36,541 bases of DNA from Prolixibacteraceae bacterium (GTDB lineage: Bacteria > Bacteroidota > Bacteroidia > Bacteroidales > Prolixibacteraceae). The notes beneath the pieces were generated by a model. The model saw only the letters and a list, made by a program, of their open reading frames with translations, was not told the DNA's origin and made no database searches. Shown here piece after piece: positions 24,054 to 32,730 of the stretch. Location of the stretch: assembly GCA_023229575.1 (NCBI GenBank), contig JALNYZ010000036.1:1-36541 (forward strand), read 5' to 3'. How positions within the stretch are numbered: the first letter of the stretch is position 1; each line of letters starts with the position of its first letter. Position numbers and translations under genes: made by a program.

Positions 24054-27000
24054 TTACTCCCTGATATTCGGTGCGTCTTCCGCCATCTCCAGCTTTCGTT
24101 TTACCTCTTTCAGTTTCGCTTCGTTCAATACTTTTTTGTATTCAAGCGGAATGACTTTGACGAATTTAGGAAGATACTCTTCCCAGTTTGTCAATATTTT
24201 TTCGGCCTGATTGCTTTGGGTGTAAAGCAGATGTTTCTGGATCAACTCCTGAAGCTCTTGAATATCAGCCTTGTCTTCAACAGGGCCAAGTTCAACAAGT
24301 CCTTTGTTGCAATAGTAATCGAAATCACCGTTTTCATCCAGAACATAAGCGACCCCACCACTCATACCGGCGGCAAAATTCCGTCCGGTGGTACCCAAAA
24401 CTACTGTTCGGCCACCTGTCATGTATTCGCAACAGTGGTCACCGGTTCCTTCTACAACAGCCTTTGCACCTGAGTTACGGACGCAGAAACGTTCGCCGGC
24501 CATCCCTTTGATGTATACCTCGCCGCCGGTTGCGCCGTATAAAGTGGTATTGCCGACAATGATGTTGTTTTGAGGTTCGAAGGTGCTGCCGATCGGAGGA
24601 ACAACCACAATTTTTCCACCCGACAATCCTTTACCAAGATAGTCGTTCGAATCGCCTTCCAGTCTGAAGGAGACCCCTTTGACCAGAAAACCGCCGAAAC
24701 TTTGTCCGGCCGAACCTTTGAAGGTACAGTTAATGGTGTCTTTTGGCAAACCTACTTCTCCGTATCTTTTCGAAATTTCTCCCGAAAGCATGGCTCCCGT
24801 GGTTCTCATCACGTTGTTGATATTGTGGCCGATCCACACTTTTTCGCCATTTTTGATCGCTTTGTTTGCTTCGCGGATCAGGGTACGGTCCAGTACATCA
24901 TCCAGCTCTTTCGTATTTGGATGGGTATTGCGGATCGGATAGATTTTTGCCTCCTCGGGCAGATAGAGGAATTTGGAAAAATTGACATTCTTCATTTTCC
25001 AATTGGTAACCTCCGGATTGACTTCAAGCAGGTCGCAACGGCCGACCAGTTCATCGAAGGTGCGGACGCCGATTTCGGCCATGTATTCCCGGACTTCGCG
25101 GGCAATGAAATGGAAGAAATTGATGACATATTGCGAACGGCCGAGAAACCTTTTGCGCAGGTTTTTGTTCTGCGTGGCAATCCCGGCAGGGCAGGTGTTG
25201 AGGTGGCATTTGCGCATCATGATGCAACCCAGGGAGATAAGCGCCCCGGTTGAGAAACCGAACTCTTCGCCTCCCAGCATTCCCATGATGACCACATCGC
25301 GACCGGTCTTCAATTGACCGTCAACCTGCAGTTTAACCCTTCCGCGGAGATTGTTCATCACCAGCGTCTGTTGGGTTTCGGCAATGCCGAATTCGGCAGG
25401 CAAACCGGCATGTTTGATCGAACTTGCAGGCGAGGCGCCTGTACCGCCTTCGCATCCGCTAATGGTAATGATATCTGCGAAACCTTTTGATACACCCGCA
25501 GCAATCGTTCCTACCCCGGTTTCGGAAACCAGTTTGACGGATACCTTGGCCTTGGGATTGACATTTTTAAGATCAAATATCAACTGGGCCAAATCCTCAA
25601 TGGAATAAATATCATGGTGGGGAGGAGGAGAAATCAATGTTATGCCCGGAGTTGAATTCCGTGTCTTGGCGATAATTTTATTGACCTTAAACCCGGGCAA
25701 CTGTCCACCTTCACCCGGTTTAGCCCCCTGGGCAATTTTGATCTGCAGCTCTTCGGCGTTCATCAGGTAGTTGTTGGTTACCCCGAAACGTCCTGAAGCG
25801 ACCTGCTTGATTTTCGAATTTTTATCTGATCCGAAACGTTCGGGATCCTCGCCGCCTTCGCCCGTGTTGCTCCGGCCTCCGATTTCGTTCATGGCCACGG
25901 CCAATGCTTCGTGTGCCTCCTTCGAAATTGAGCCGTAAGACATGGCACCGGTGACAAAACGTTTCAGAATGGTCTCTACCGGCTCAACTTCTTCAAGTGG
26001 AATCGGATTTTTCTTCCATTGCAACGCTCCACGTACAAAAGCAGGTTTTCTATTTTGTTTGTCTACCAGGGCGCTGAATTTTTTGAAGACATCGTAATTG
26101 TCTGTCTTGGTTGCCCACTGCAATAAGGCAATTGATTCAGGGTTCCAGGCATGGTGTTCACCGTTGTTGCGGTAGTGGTATTCGCCGTTGGTGTCAAATA
26201 TGACCTTTTTTTGATCTTTGCTGTAGGCCTCTTTGTGGAACATCACAGCTTCCTCGAACAACTCTTTGTAACCAACGCCGCTGATGCGGGAGGAGGTTCC
26301 CTTGAAGTATTCATCGACAAGTTCATCGCTCACACCGACCGCCTCAAAAAGTTGGGAGCCATGATAAGAACGAAGCGTGGATATGCCCATTTTGGAAAGC
26401 ACTTTCAGCAATCCTTTGTCGATGGATTTGATGTAATTTTTTCTTGCTTCGGCATATGGAAGTTTGATTTCACCCTCCCTGACGAGATGACTGATCGCCC
26501 CGAAAGCAAGGTATGGATTGATGGCGCTGGCCCCATAACCAAGCAGCAGGGCGAAATGCATCACTTCGCGGGGTTCGGCGCTCTCTACCAGGATACCGAT
26601 CTGCATCCTTTTTTTCATTTTGATCAGGTGGTGGTGAACCGCCGCAACCGATAGGAGAGAGGGGATAGGCACTAGGTCCTCGGAAATGGCCCGGTCGGTA
26701 AGGATGATAAAATTCTTCTTTTCATCCACCGCTTTTTCCGCATTCTCGAGCATCTTTTTGAAGGCCTTTTTGAATCCTTCGACTCCCTCTTTGATTGGGA
26801 AAACCATCGGAATGGTAGCATGGGTGAACACTTCAAGCTTCATATCCTTGATTTTTCCAAGGTCGGTATTGGTGATGATCGGACTATCAAATTTGATCAG
26901 TTTGCAATGATTGGGTGTTTCATCCAGGATGTTGCTGCTGAGCGAACCAATGTAATTGGTCAGCGACATCACCAAACCTTCCCGGATCGGATCGATCGGC

Positions 27001-28571
27001 GGATTGGTAACCTGTGCAAACAACTGTCTGAAATAGCTAAAGAAGCGTTTGGGCTTATCGGAGAAAACAGCCAGCGGAGTGTCGTTTCCCATTGAGCTGG
27101 TTGGCTCGTTGGCAGTTTCGGCCATCTCCTTGATTACCACATTCATCTCCTCTTTGCTGTACCCAAAGACCTTGCTGTAGGTGCCAAACTGGTCACCCAT
27201 GTTGGAGGGGACGCGTTGTTTGACCACGATATCTTCGAGCATCAGCCTGTTCTCTTTGAGCCAGTTGAAGTAAGGATTTCTTCTGCTGAGATCGGCTTTT
27301 ACCTCCTTATCAGGAATCAGGATTCCCAACTGTGTATCAACCAGCAACAGTTTGCCAGGGCGCAGACGTCCTTTTTCCTTGATCTCTTCAGGTTTGAAAA
27401 CCTGTACGCCTACCTCCGAACCCATGACAATCAGGTCATTCTTGGTAATAACATACCTGGAAGGTCTTAGTCCGTTGCGGTCCAGCGTACCTCCAATGTA
27501 CCTTCCGTCTGAGAATACCATGGAGGCAGGGCCATCCCACGGCTCCATCAAGGTGGAGTGGTATTCATAGAAGGCCTTCAGGCTCTCCGGTATCGGATTC
27601 TTTTCATTGAAAGATTCGGGGATCATCATGCACAGCGAATGTGGCATGCTGCGTCCTGTCATGTGTAAAAATTCGAGGGTGTTGTCGAACGAGGCCGAAT
27701 CTGATTTGCCAGGTTCAATAATCGGATAGAGTTTGTCGATTTCATCCCCAAAAAGTGCGGATTCCAAAAGCGATTCGCGGGCGTGCATCCATTGACGGTT
27801 GCCCTTGATGGTGTTGATCTCGCCGTTGTGGGCGATCATCCGGAACGGTTGGGCCAAATCCCAGGTCGGGAATGTATTGGTACTGAAACGGGAGTGAACC
27901 AATGCAATGGCACTCTTCATTTCAGGATGAGTAAGATCTTTGAAATAGTCCCTCAACTGGCTTGGGGTAAACATCCCCTTGTAAATCATTATTTTGCTGG
28001 AAAAACTAGGCAGGTAGAAGCTGTTTTTTCCGGCAAGCTTCGATTCCCTGACACTTCTTTCGGCCTGTTTTCTTGCCAGATATAGTTTTCTTTCCAGTAC
28101 ATCCTGCTCATAATTCCCTTTGACGAAAATCTGACGGATCATGGGTTCAGTACTGCGTGCAATTTCTCCAATAACAGAGCCATCAACCGGGACATTTCGC
28201 CAGGCAACCAGCTTCAGGCCTTCGGCCTCGACATACCGGTTCAATACTTCGACACAAAATTCCGCCTCCTCCTCAGCAACCGGGAGAAAAACAAGCCCTG
28301 CCCCGTACCTGCCCGGTTCGGGAAGGTCGATTCCCTGCGAAATGAAAAAATCATGGGGCATCTGCAACAGGATACCGGCCCCATCGCCGGTCTTGTTGTC
28401 GGAGCTTGTTGCCCCGCGATGGTCCATGTTGAGCAAAACGGTCAGCCCGCGCTGGACAATATCGTGTGATTTGGCCCCTTTAATGTGTGCAACAAAACCA
28501 ATCCCACATGCATCGTGTTCGAAAGCCGGATCATACAATCCTACAGGGGTTGGGAATTTTTTGTGTTCCAT
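24054..28571 (-). CDS. gltB: Glutamate synthase large subunit
   Basis: The catalytic subunit makes glutamate from glutamine and 2-oxoglutarate. The 1505-residue protein begins with a propeptide of 21 residues; cleavage before Cys22 (HDACGIGFVAHIKG) would free the catalytic cysteine of the class II glutamine amidotransferase domain (about 22-430). Central domain and FMN-binding synthase barrel follow (GRSNTGEGGEDPERF near 900; VSETGVGTIAAGVSKGFAD near 1020). The 3Fe-4S cysteines are 1116, 1122 and 1127 in CIMMRKCHLNTC. The C-terminal GXGXG beta-helix is at about 1230-1450. It lies upstream of gltD. A possible promoter -7 box is at 28689-28696 on the minus strand, giving a leader of about 110 nt. 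Complete and secure. Confidence 0.98.
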   Translation of the reverse strand: MEHKKFPTPVGLYDPAFEHDACGIGFVAHIKGAKSHDIVQRGLTVLLNMDHRGATSSDNKTGDGAGILLQMPHDFFISQGIDLPEPGRYGAGLVFLPVAEEEAEFCVEVLNRYVEAEGLKLVAWRNVPVDGSVIGEIARSTEPMIRQIFVKGNYEQDVLERKLYLARKQAERSVRESKLAGKNSFYLPSFSSKIMIYKGMFTPSQLRDYFKDLTHPEMKSAIALVHSRFSTNTFPTWDLAQPFRMIAHNGEINTIKGNRQWMHARESLLESALFGDEIDKLYPIIEPGKSDSASFDNTLEFLHMTGRSMPHSLCMMIPESFNEKNPIPESLKAFYEYHSTLMEPWDGPASMVFSDGRYIGGTLDRNGLRPSRYVITKNDLIVMGSEVGVQVFKPEEIKEKGRLRPGKLLLVDTQLGILIPDKEVKADLSRRNPYFNWLKENRLMLEDIVVKQRVPSNMGDQFGTYSKVFGYSKEEMNVVIKEMAETANEPTSSMGNDTPLAVFSDKPKRFFSYFRQLFAQVTNPPIDPIREGLVMSLTNYIGSLSSNILDETPNHCKLIKFDSPIITNTDLGKIKDMKLEVFTHATIPMVFPIKEGVEGFKKAFKKMLENAEKAVDEKKNFIILTDRAISEDLVPIPSLLSVAAVHHHLIKMKKRMQIGILVESAEPREVMHFALLLGYGASAINPYLAFGAISHLVREGEIKLPYAEARKNYIKSIDKGLLKVLSKMGISTLRSYHGSQLFEAVGVSDELVDEYFKGTSSRISGVGYKELFEEAVMFHKEAYSKDQKKVIFDTNGEYHYRNNGEHHAWNPESIALLQWATKTDNYDVFKKFSALVDKQNRKPAFVRGALQWKKNPIPLEEVEPVETILKRFVTGAMSYGSISKEAHEALAVAMNEIGGRSNTGEGGEDPERFGSDKNSKIKQVASGRFGVTNNYLMNAEELQIKIAQGAKPGEGGQLPGFKVNKIIAKTRNSTPGITLISPPPHHDIYSIEDLAQLIFDLKNVNPKAKVSVKLVSETGVGTIAAGVSKGFADIITISGCEGGTGASPASSIKHAGLPAEFGIAETQQTLVMNNLRGRVKLQVDGQLKTGRDVVIMGMLGGEEFGFSTGALISLGCIMMRKCHLNTCPAGIATQNKNLRKRFLGRSQYVINFFHFIAREVREYMAEIGVRTFDELVGRCDLLEVNPEVTNWKMKNVNFSKFLYLPEEAKIYPIRNTHPNTKELDDVLDRTLIREANKAIKNGEKVWIGHNINNVMRTTGAMLSGEISKRYGEVGLPKDTINCTFKGSAGQSFGGFLVKGVSFRLEGDSNDYLGKGLSGGKIVVVPPIGSTFEPQNNIIVGNTTLYGATGGEVYIKGMAGERFCVRNSGAKAVVEGTGDHCCEYMTGGRTVVLGTTGRNFAAGMSGGVAYVLDENGDFDYYCNKGLVELGPVEDKADIQELQELIQKHLLYTQSNQAEKILTNWEEYLPKFVKVIPLEYKKVLNEAKLKEVKRKLEMAEDAPNIRE

Positions 28572-28891
28572 AACTCTTACTATTGAGTAGGTTTTTTATA
28601 ACGCTTTCTTTATTTTAAATTTCTTAATATTTAACTAAAAAAATAATAAGATGTAAGAAAAATAGCGATAATTATTAATATTCGAAAGCAAAAATAGCTT
28701 TTTATTTTATTTTTCCAATAAATTGATTCTCCTCTCCGGTGAATTATTATCACCCGAATAGGAAATATAGTAATAAATTTAATTTAAGCAGTTGGAATTG
28801 AATAATTTAATATCCAGGTTAAAAGAACATTAAATTTTGAACTTTTTGATGTGGAAACAAGGTAATCAAATGGTCAGGCAGCGGTGTACCC
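28572..28891. other. AT-rich gap upstream of gltB
   Basis: No gene. Very AT-rich throughout. It contains the possible gltB promoter and the 3' end region of the argH transcript; I see no clear terminator hairpin for argH. Confidence 0.6.
28689..28696 (-). promoter_or_regulatory. Possible gltB promoter -7 box
   Basis: On the minus strand this reads TATTTTTG, matching TAnnTTTG. ATTG lies 19 nt upstream, three of four bases of the -33 TTTG. It would give a 5' leader of about 110 nt. Confidence 0.4.
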
Positions 28892-30226
28892 CTAATCTTG
28901 CAGAAGTGTTTCGATGGCCATCGAAGCCTTTTCGAAATTGAATTGGGAAACGATTTGGTCCATTTTTGCCTGAATGCTGTCGAGACAAAGGTTCCCGATA
29001 CTTCCTTCGTGGGTATGGTGAATTTCCTTTGTCGGGTTGAACTGATTTTTTTCAATAGCGGCACCCACTTCGCGGTAGGCATCCCTGAAAGGAGTACCGG
29101 CCAGTACAAGCCGGTTAACCTCTTCGACACTGTACAAATAGCGGTACTTGTCGTCTTCCAGGATGTGTTCATTGACGGTGATGTTTTCAATGGCAAATGC
29201 AGCAATCCCGATGCAGTCGTTTAACTCCTGAAAAGCCGGAATGTAAAGCTCCTTGATCAGTTGCATGTCCCTAAAATAACCGCTGGGCAAATTGTTGGTA
29301 ACGGTAAGCATTTGTGCCGGCAAAGCCTGAATTTTATTGCAATGTGCCCGCAGAAGTTCAAATACATCCGGATTCTTCTTGTGGGGCATAATGCTGGATC
29401 CTGTTGTCAGTTCATCCGGTAATTTCACGAAACCGAAATTTTGGCTCATGAACAGACAAACATCATAGGCCAACCTGGAGATTGTAGCCGCAATGGATGC
29501 CATGGCAGAGAGGACCGTTCGCTCCATTTTTCCGCGACCCATCTGGGCATAGACCACATTGAAATTCATGGTCTCAAAACCAAGCAGATCAGTGGTCATT
29601 TGCCTGTTGAGCGGGAATGAAGAACCATAACCGGCAGCCGATCCGAGAGGATTCTGGTCGGCCACGCGATAGGCGGCATGCAGTAGCATCAGGTCATCTG
29701 TTAAACTTTCGGCATAGGCGCTGAACCACAAACCAAACGAAGAGGGCATTGCTACCTGGAGGTGTGTATACCCCGGCATCAGCACCGCTTTGTATTTATT
29801 GCTTTGGGTTATCAGGATATTGAAGAGGCGGATGCAATTTTCTGTGACGTCACGAATGGCGTCCCTGGTGAAGAGCTTTAAATCCAAAAGAACCTGATCA
29901 TTCCTGGACCTGCCGCTGTGGATCTTTTTCCCGGTCTCACCGAGCCTGTTCGTCAGCATCAGTTCTATTTGGGAGTGTATATCTTCAACTCCCTCTTCGA
30001 TTACAAAATTTCCCTCGGTGATTTCGAGGTAGATATTCTTTAACTCTTTGGAAAGTAAAGTTAACTCCTCTTTTTGCAACAAGCCAATATGCTCAAGCAT
30101 TTGAATATGGGCCAAAGAGCCAATGACATCAAATTTTGCAAGAAAAAAATCCATTTCAGGATCTTTTCCTACGGTAAAAGATTCGATAAGATTGTTGATT
30201 TTTGTCCCTTTATCCCAAAGTTTCAT
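28892..30226 (-). CDS. argH: Argininosuccinate lyase
   Basis: Cleaves argininosuccinate to arginine and fumarate in the last step of arginine synthesis. The 444-residue protein of the fumarase/aspartase superfamily shows the three signature regions: HSGRSRNDQ at 103-111, the catalytic TH (His155) in PGYTHLQVAMP, and the mobile loop GSSIMPHKKNPD at 276-287 with the catalytic serine. Length is normal for Bacteroidetes enzymes. It starts only 24 bp after the stop codon of the PerR-type regulator on the same strand, so the two may be cotranscribed. No other arg gene is nearby. Confidence 0.96.
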   Translation of the reverse strand: MKLWDKGTKINNLIESFTVGKDPEMDFFLAKFDVIGSLAHIQMLEHIGLLQKEELTLLSKELKNIYLEITEGNFVIEEGVEDIHSQIELMLTNRLGETGKKIHSGRSRNDQVLLDLKLFTRDAIRDVTENCIRLFNILITQSNKYKAVLMPGYTHLQVAMPSSFGLWFSAYAESLTDDLMLLHAAYRVADQNPLGSAAGYGSSFPLNRQMTTDLLGFETMNFNVVYAQMGRGKMERTVLSAMASIAATISRLAYDVCLFMSQNFGFVKLPDELTTGSSIMPHKKNPDVFELLRAHCNKIQALPAQMLTVTNNLPSGYFRDMQLIKELYIPAFQELNDCIGIAAFAIENITVNEHILEDDKYRYLYSVEEVNRLVLAGTPFRDAYREVGAAIEKNQFNPTKEIHHTHEGSIGNLCLDSIQAKMDQIVSQFNFEKASMAIETLLQD

Positions 30227-30250
30227 ATGAGAAATTACACCGATTTTAAT

Positions 30251-30670
30251 TTATGCTTCAATTTTATTAACACAAAAGGAACAAACTCCCTTTAGATAAT
30301 AATGGTGCTCATCAACTCTAAAACCTTCGAGCATAGGATTTGGAAGTTCTTCTTGCCTGATCCGGAAATCGATCACTCCCGAACATATTTTACACTTAAA
30401 ATGTCCGTGTGTCGATGTGTCAGCATCGTAACGAACTTCATTTCCTTCGATGTTAAGTGCCAGTGCTACACCGGATTGAACAAACAAGTTGAGTACATTG
30501 TAAATAGTCGTTTTTGACAATCCGTTGATTTCATGAATCAAGTCGCTGTATATCATGTCAACCGTTGGATGGTTGCGTTTTGAGACCAAATAACTCATGA
30601 TTTTTACCCGCTTTTGAAGCGGTCTGATCCCGCTTTTGAGCAGGTACGCAGATATTTGTTGTTGTTCCAT
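30251..30670 (-). CDS. perR: PerR-type peroxide-sensing Fur-family repressor
   Basis: Metal-dependent repressor of 139 residues. The N-terminal winged helix is at about 1-80 (HPTVDMIYSDL, LSKTTIYNVLNLF). The dimerisation part holds a structural zinc site, CxxC at 93/96 and 130/133. The regulatory metal ligands of B. subtilis PerR have counterparts: His34, Asp82 (in VRYD), His88, His90 and Asp101. Aspartate at the Asp82 position is what separates PerR from Fur, which has glutamate. It is divergent from a peroxiredoxin gene, with a 7-1-7 palindrome between (30788-30804), the classic PerR target layout. Histidine oxidation by peroxide would then derepress the peroxiredoxin gene. Family and context agree; a manganese or iron preference cannot be read. 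Confidence 0.92.
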   Translation of the reverse strand: MEQQQISAYLLKSGIRPLQKRVKIMSYLVSKRNHPTVDMIYSDLIHEINGLSKTTIYNVLNLFVQSGVALALNIEGNEVRYDADTSTHGHFKCKICSGVIDFRIRQEELPNPMLEGFRVDEHHYYLKGVCSFCVNKIEA

Positions 30671-30787
30671 ACTGTTTTTCTGAATTCAATACAAATATGC
30701 TTGTTTTTTTTTAATGAACAAAACGTCTGATTAACTGTTTTACAGTTTAGTAACATTATAAATTGACTGTTGGATTTTAGAAAATTT

Positions 30788-30804
30788 TTTGTTAACTTAA
30801 CAAA
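30788..30804. promoter_or_regulatory. Likely PerR box
   Basis: TTTGTTAACTTAACAAA is a perfect palindrome around a single C, giving the 7-1-7 plan TTGTTAA-C-TTAACAA that Fur/PerR proteins bind. It ends 5 bp before the -33 box of the peroxiredoxin promoter and lies 118 bp from the perR start. Confidence 0.7.
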
Positions 30805-30809
30805 GGAAA

Positions 30810-30841
30810 TTTGTTTTATTCTATTTGTTTGCATATTTTTG
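30810..30841 (+). promoter_or_regulatory. Bacteroidetes-type promoter of the peroxiredoxin gene
   Basis: TTTG at 30810-30813 and TATTTTTG at 30834-30841 with a 20-nt spacer match the TTTG/TAnnTTTG consensus of the Bacteroidetes primary sigma factor. Transcription would start about 7 nt later, near 30848, leaving a leader of about 27 nt before the ATG. Confidence 0.7.
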
Positions 30842-30874
30842 TAATCATTTCAATTTACATTTAATAATTTAGAT

Positions 30875-31507
30875 ATGTGTACATTAGTTGGTAAAAATGC
30901 GCCTTCCTTTAAGGCAAAGGCCGTTGTCAACGGCAATGATATTGTTGGTGACTACTCTTTGGATCAATTTATCGGGAATAAATTTGTTGTCTTCTTTTTC
31001 TATCCGCTTGACTTTACTTTTGTCTGTCCGACAGAGATTCTTGCATTTCAGGAAAAACTTGCCGAATTTGAGAAGAGAAATGTGGCGGTTGTTGGTTGTT
31101 CCGTTGATTCAGAATTTTCACATTGGGCCTGGCTGAACACAGAAAAGAAAAACGGTGGGATCAAAGGGGTGAAATTTCCTTTGGTTTCTGATTTGTCCAA
31201 AACAATTGCAGAAAATTACGGTGTTCTTGCCGGTGAATATGAAGTAAATGACGAAGGTCAGTCGTCTTTTGTGGGTGCACCTGTTGCTTATAGGGGACTT
31301 TTCCTAATTGACAAGAATGGGGTAGTGCGACACCAGGTTGTCAATGATCTCCCACTGGGACGCAGTGTCGATGAGGCAATCAGAATGGTTGATGCCTTGA
31401 TCCATTTCGAGGAGTTTGGCGAAGTCTGCCCAGCCAACTGGAAACCGGGTGAAGAGGCAATGAATGCAACTGCTGAAGGTGTTGCAAGTTATCTTTCCAA
31501 ACATTGA
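30875..31507 (+). CDS. Typical 2-Cys peroxiredoxin (AhpC-like)
   Basis: Reduces hydrogen peroxide and organic peroxides using a thiol donor in the cytoplasm. In 210 residues, the peroxidatic cysteine is Cys51 in FYPLDFTFVCPTE and the resolving cysteine is Cys185 in GEVCPANWKPG. A short insertion before the last core strand (EYEVNDEGQSSFVGAPVAYR, about 121-140) makes it longer than E. coli AhpC. No AhpF gene follows, so the reductant may be thioredoxin. Its promoter and a PerR box are clear upstream, and the superoxide reductase gene follows 137 bp downstream. The pair would deal with superoxide and then with the peroxide formed from it. Confidence 0.95.
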   Translation: MCTLVGKNAPSFKAKAVVNGNDIVGDYSLDQFIGNKFVVFFFYPLDFTFVCPTEILAFQEKLAEFEKRNVAVVGCSVDSEFSHWAWLNTEKKNGGIKGVKFPLVSDLSKTIAENYGVLAGEYEVNDEGQSSFVGAPVAYRGLFLIDKNGVVRHQVVNDLPLGRSVDEAIRMVDALIHFEEFGEVCPANWKPGEEAMNATAEGVASYLSKH

Positions 31508-31565
31508 TGTTCATTAGATTCGGTCTAAGAATAAGTACAAATCAAAATTTAGTTGAAAATGAAAC

Positions 31566-31614
31566 CCTCATGAGAAATAGCCGACTATTGGCATGAGTAT
31601 TATTGAGGGTTACA
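31566..31614 (+). terminator. Possible terminator or attenuator hairpin after the peroxiredoxin gene
   Basis: AACCCTCA and TGAGGGTT pair across a 30-nt interval, with a smaller internal ATAGCCGACTAT hairpin. No T-run follows, so readthrough into the superoxide reductase gene is plausible. Confidence 0.4.
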
Positions 31615-31644
31615 TTTGGCCATTATAAATCAAATTAATCACAA

Positions 31645-32025
31645 ATGAAAATCAATCGTTACGAAGACATTTCACAAATTGAAAGGGAAGCCAAGCGCGA
31701 TTACATTGACCGCCATTCGGCCTTTGTTCATTGTGCCGCAACTGCCGTAAAAGGCGAAAAATTTAAGGTTAAAATCCAGGTAGGGGAAGAGTATAAGCAC
31801 CCTGACGATTTTGATCATTACATCAGTTGGGTACAGCTTTGGGATGGGGAGAAAATGTTGGCCCAGACAACACTCTCTGCCGGAACGATGGGTAGCGCCC
31901 CAAGTCAGGTAGAGGTCGATTTGTACATCGTTCCTACCAGAAGCTTGAAGCTGATGGCCCATGCATTTTGTACCAAGCATGGTTTGTGGCAAAGCAATGA
32001 GGTTCTCGTTGATGTTGCCGAATAA
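31645..32025 (+). CDS. Superoxide reductase, class II (neelaredoxin type)
   Basis: Reduces superoxide to hydrogen peroxide without releasing oxygen, a defence typical of anaerobes. The 126-residue protein has the mononuclear iron site ligands of this family: His24 (DRHSAF), His52 (EYKHPDDF), His58 (FDHYISW), Cys109 and His112 (HAFCTKHG). The N-terminal desulforedoxin domain of class I enzymes is absent, so it is the one-iron class II form. It is downstream of the peroxiredoxin gene in the same direction and could share its PerR-controlled transcription. A perfect bidirectional terminator lies after it. Identification is strong. Confidence 0.93.
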   Translation: MKINRYEDISQIEREAKRDYIDRHSAFVHCAATAVKGEKFKVKIQVGEEYKHPDDFDHYISWVQLWDGEKMLAQTTLSAGTMGSAPSQVEVDLYIVPTRSLKLMAHAFCTKHGLWQSNEVLVDVAE

Positions 32026-32150
32026 AAATTAGTTGACTAATTAACCTTAATTAACTTTGATTAAATGCTCTTAATAAAGTAGGGTTGTATCTTTGGCCTG
32101 TTGCTGAAAAGCATTTTTTCATAGGATTAAGGTTAGTTAGGTTAAGTCAG

Positions 32151-32177
32151 AAAAGGGTGTCGCTCGACACCCTTTTT
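32151..32177. terminator. Bidirectional terminator between convergent genes
   Basis: AAAAGGGTGTCG and CGACACCCTTTT form a perfect 12-bp stem around CT, with A-run and T-run flanks on both sides. It ends right at the stop codon of the GroES-like gene on the minus strand and serves both genes. Confidence 0.9.
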
Positions 32178-32561
32178 TTATTCAAATAGCCCTTCTTCCC
32201 TAACCAGCATCAGGATCGCAGAATGGGGAAGAATCAAGTATTTTTCATTCTTGAACTCGATATCGAATCCCATCTTATTCAGGTAAACCGCAAGATCCCC
32301 TTCGCGGGCTTGCAGGGGCACATATTTTACCTCCTCTTTTATCTCTTTCCAGGGCTCATCATCATCGGTCATGGCCGGAATGGGGAAACCCGGTCCCGTT
32401 TTAATGACGTATCCCGACTGAACACTCTCTTTTTCCACAGCTGTCGGTGGAAGGTACAATCCGGAGGAGGTTTGTTGGTTCGGATTTTTGGGTTTTACGA
32501 GCACTCTGTCACCAACCAAAATGATCTTTGCCAAATCTTTTTCACTTAAATTTAATGCCAT
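32178..32561 (-). CDS. GroES-like co-chaperonin family protein
   Basis: A 127-residue protein with the GroES/Cpn10 beta-barrel pattern: IILVGDRVLVKPKNPNQQTSSGLYLPP at about 14-40 covers the first strands and the mobile loop, VQSGYVIKTGPG the middle, and GDLAVYLNKMGFDIEFKNEKYLILPHSAILMLV the end. It is longer than classic GroES (about 95 residues) because of an acidic insertion (MTDDDEPWKEIKEEVKY, about 64-80). No groEL gene follows, so this is a divergent paralogue rather than the main GroES. Bacteroidetes genomes often carry such a solitary copy. It is monocistronic. Its partner is unknown. Confidence 0.88.
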   Translation of the reverse strand: MALNLSEKDLAKIILVGDRVLVKPKNPNQQTSSGLYLPPTAVEKESVQSGYVIKTGPGFPIPAMTDDDEPWKEIKEEVKYVPLQAREGDLAVYLNKMGFDIEFKNEKYLILPHSAILMLVREEGLFE

Positions 32562-32730
32562 TCAATATTACTTTTATGCCTACTACAAATATCCCGAATT
32601 AATCTGTAATAAACGATTTTATAGCCTACAAAATGTATATTAAAGCAGTATTTTGAGCGGACTTGGAGCAAATTATTAACTTTGTATTGGCAGTGTAAAA
32701 ATAACCCGGAATTTTCAAAAAAAGAGTTAA

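Noticed and set aside
24570..25253. 227-codon open frame antisense to gltB
   Set aside because: Shadow of gltB with no recognisable domain.
31645..32025. Class I desulfoferrodoxin
   Set aside because: The N-terminal desulforedoxin cysteine domain is absent; residues fit the one-iron class II form.
32178..32561. Main cellular GroES
   Set aside because: Too long, with an acidic insertion, and no groEL follows; better called a GroES-like paralogue.
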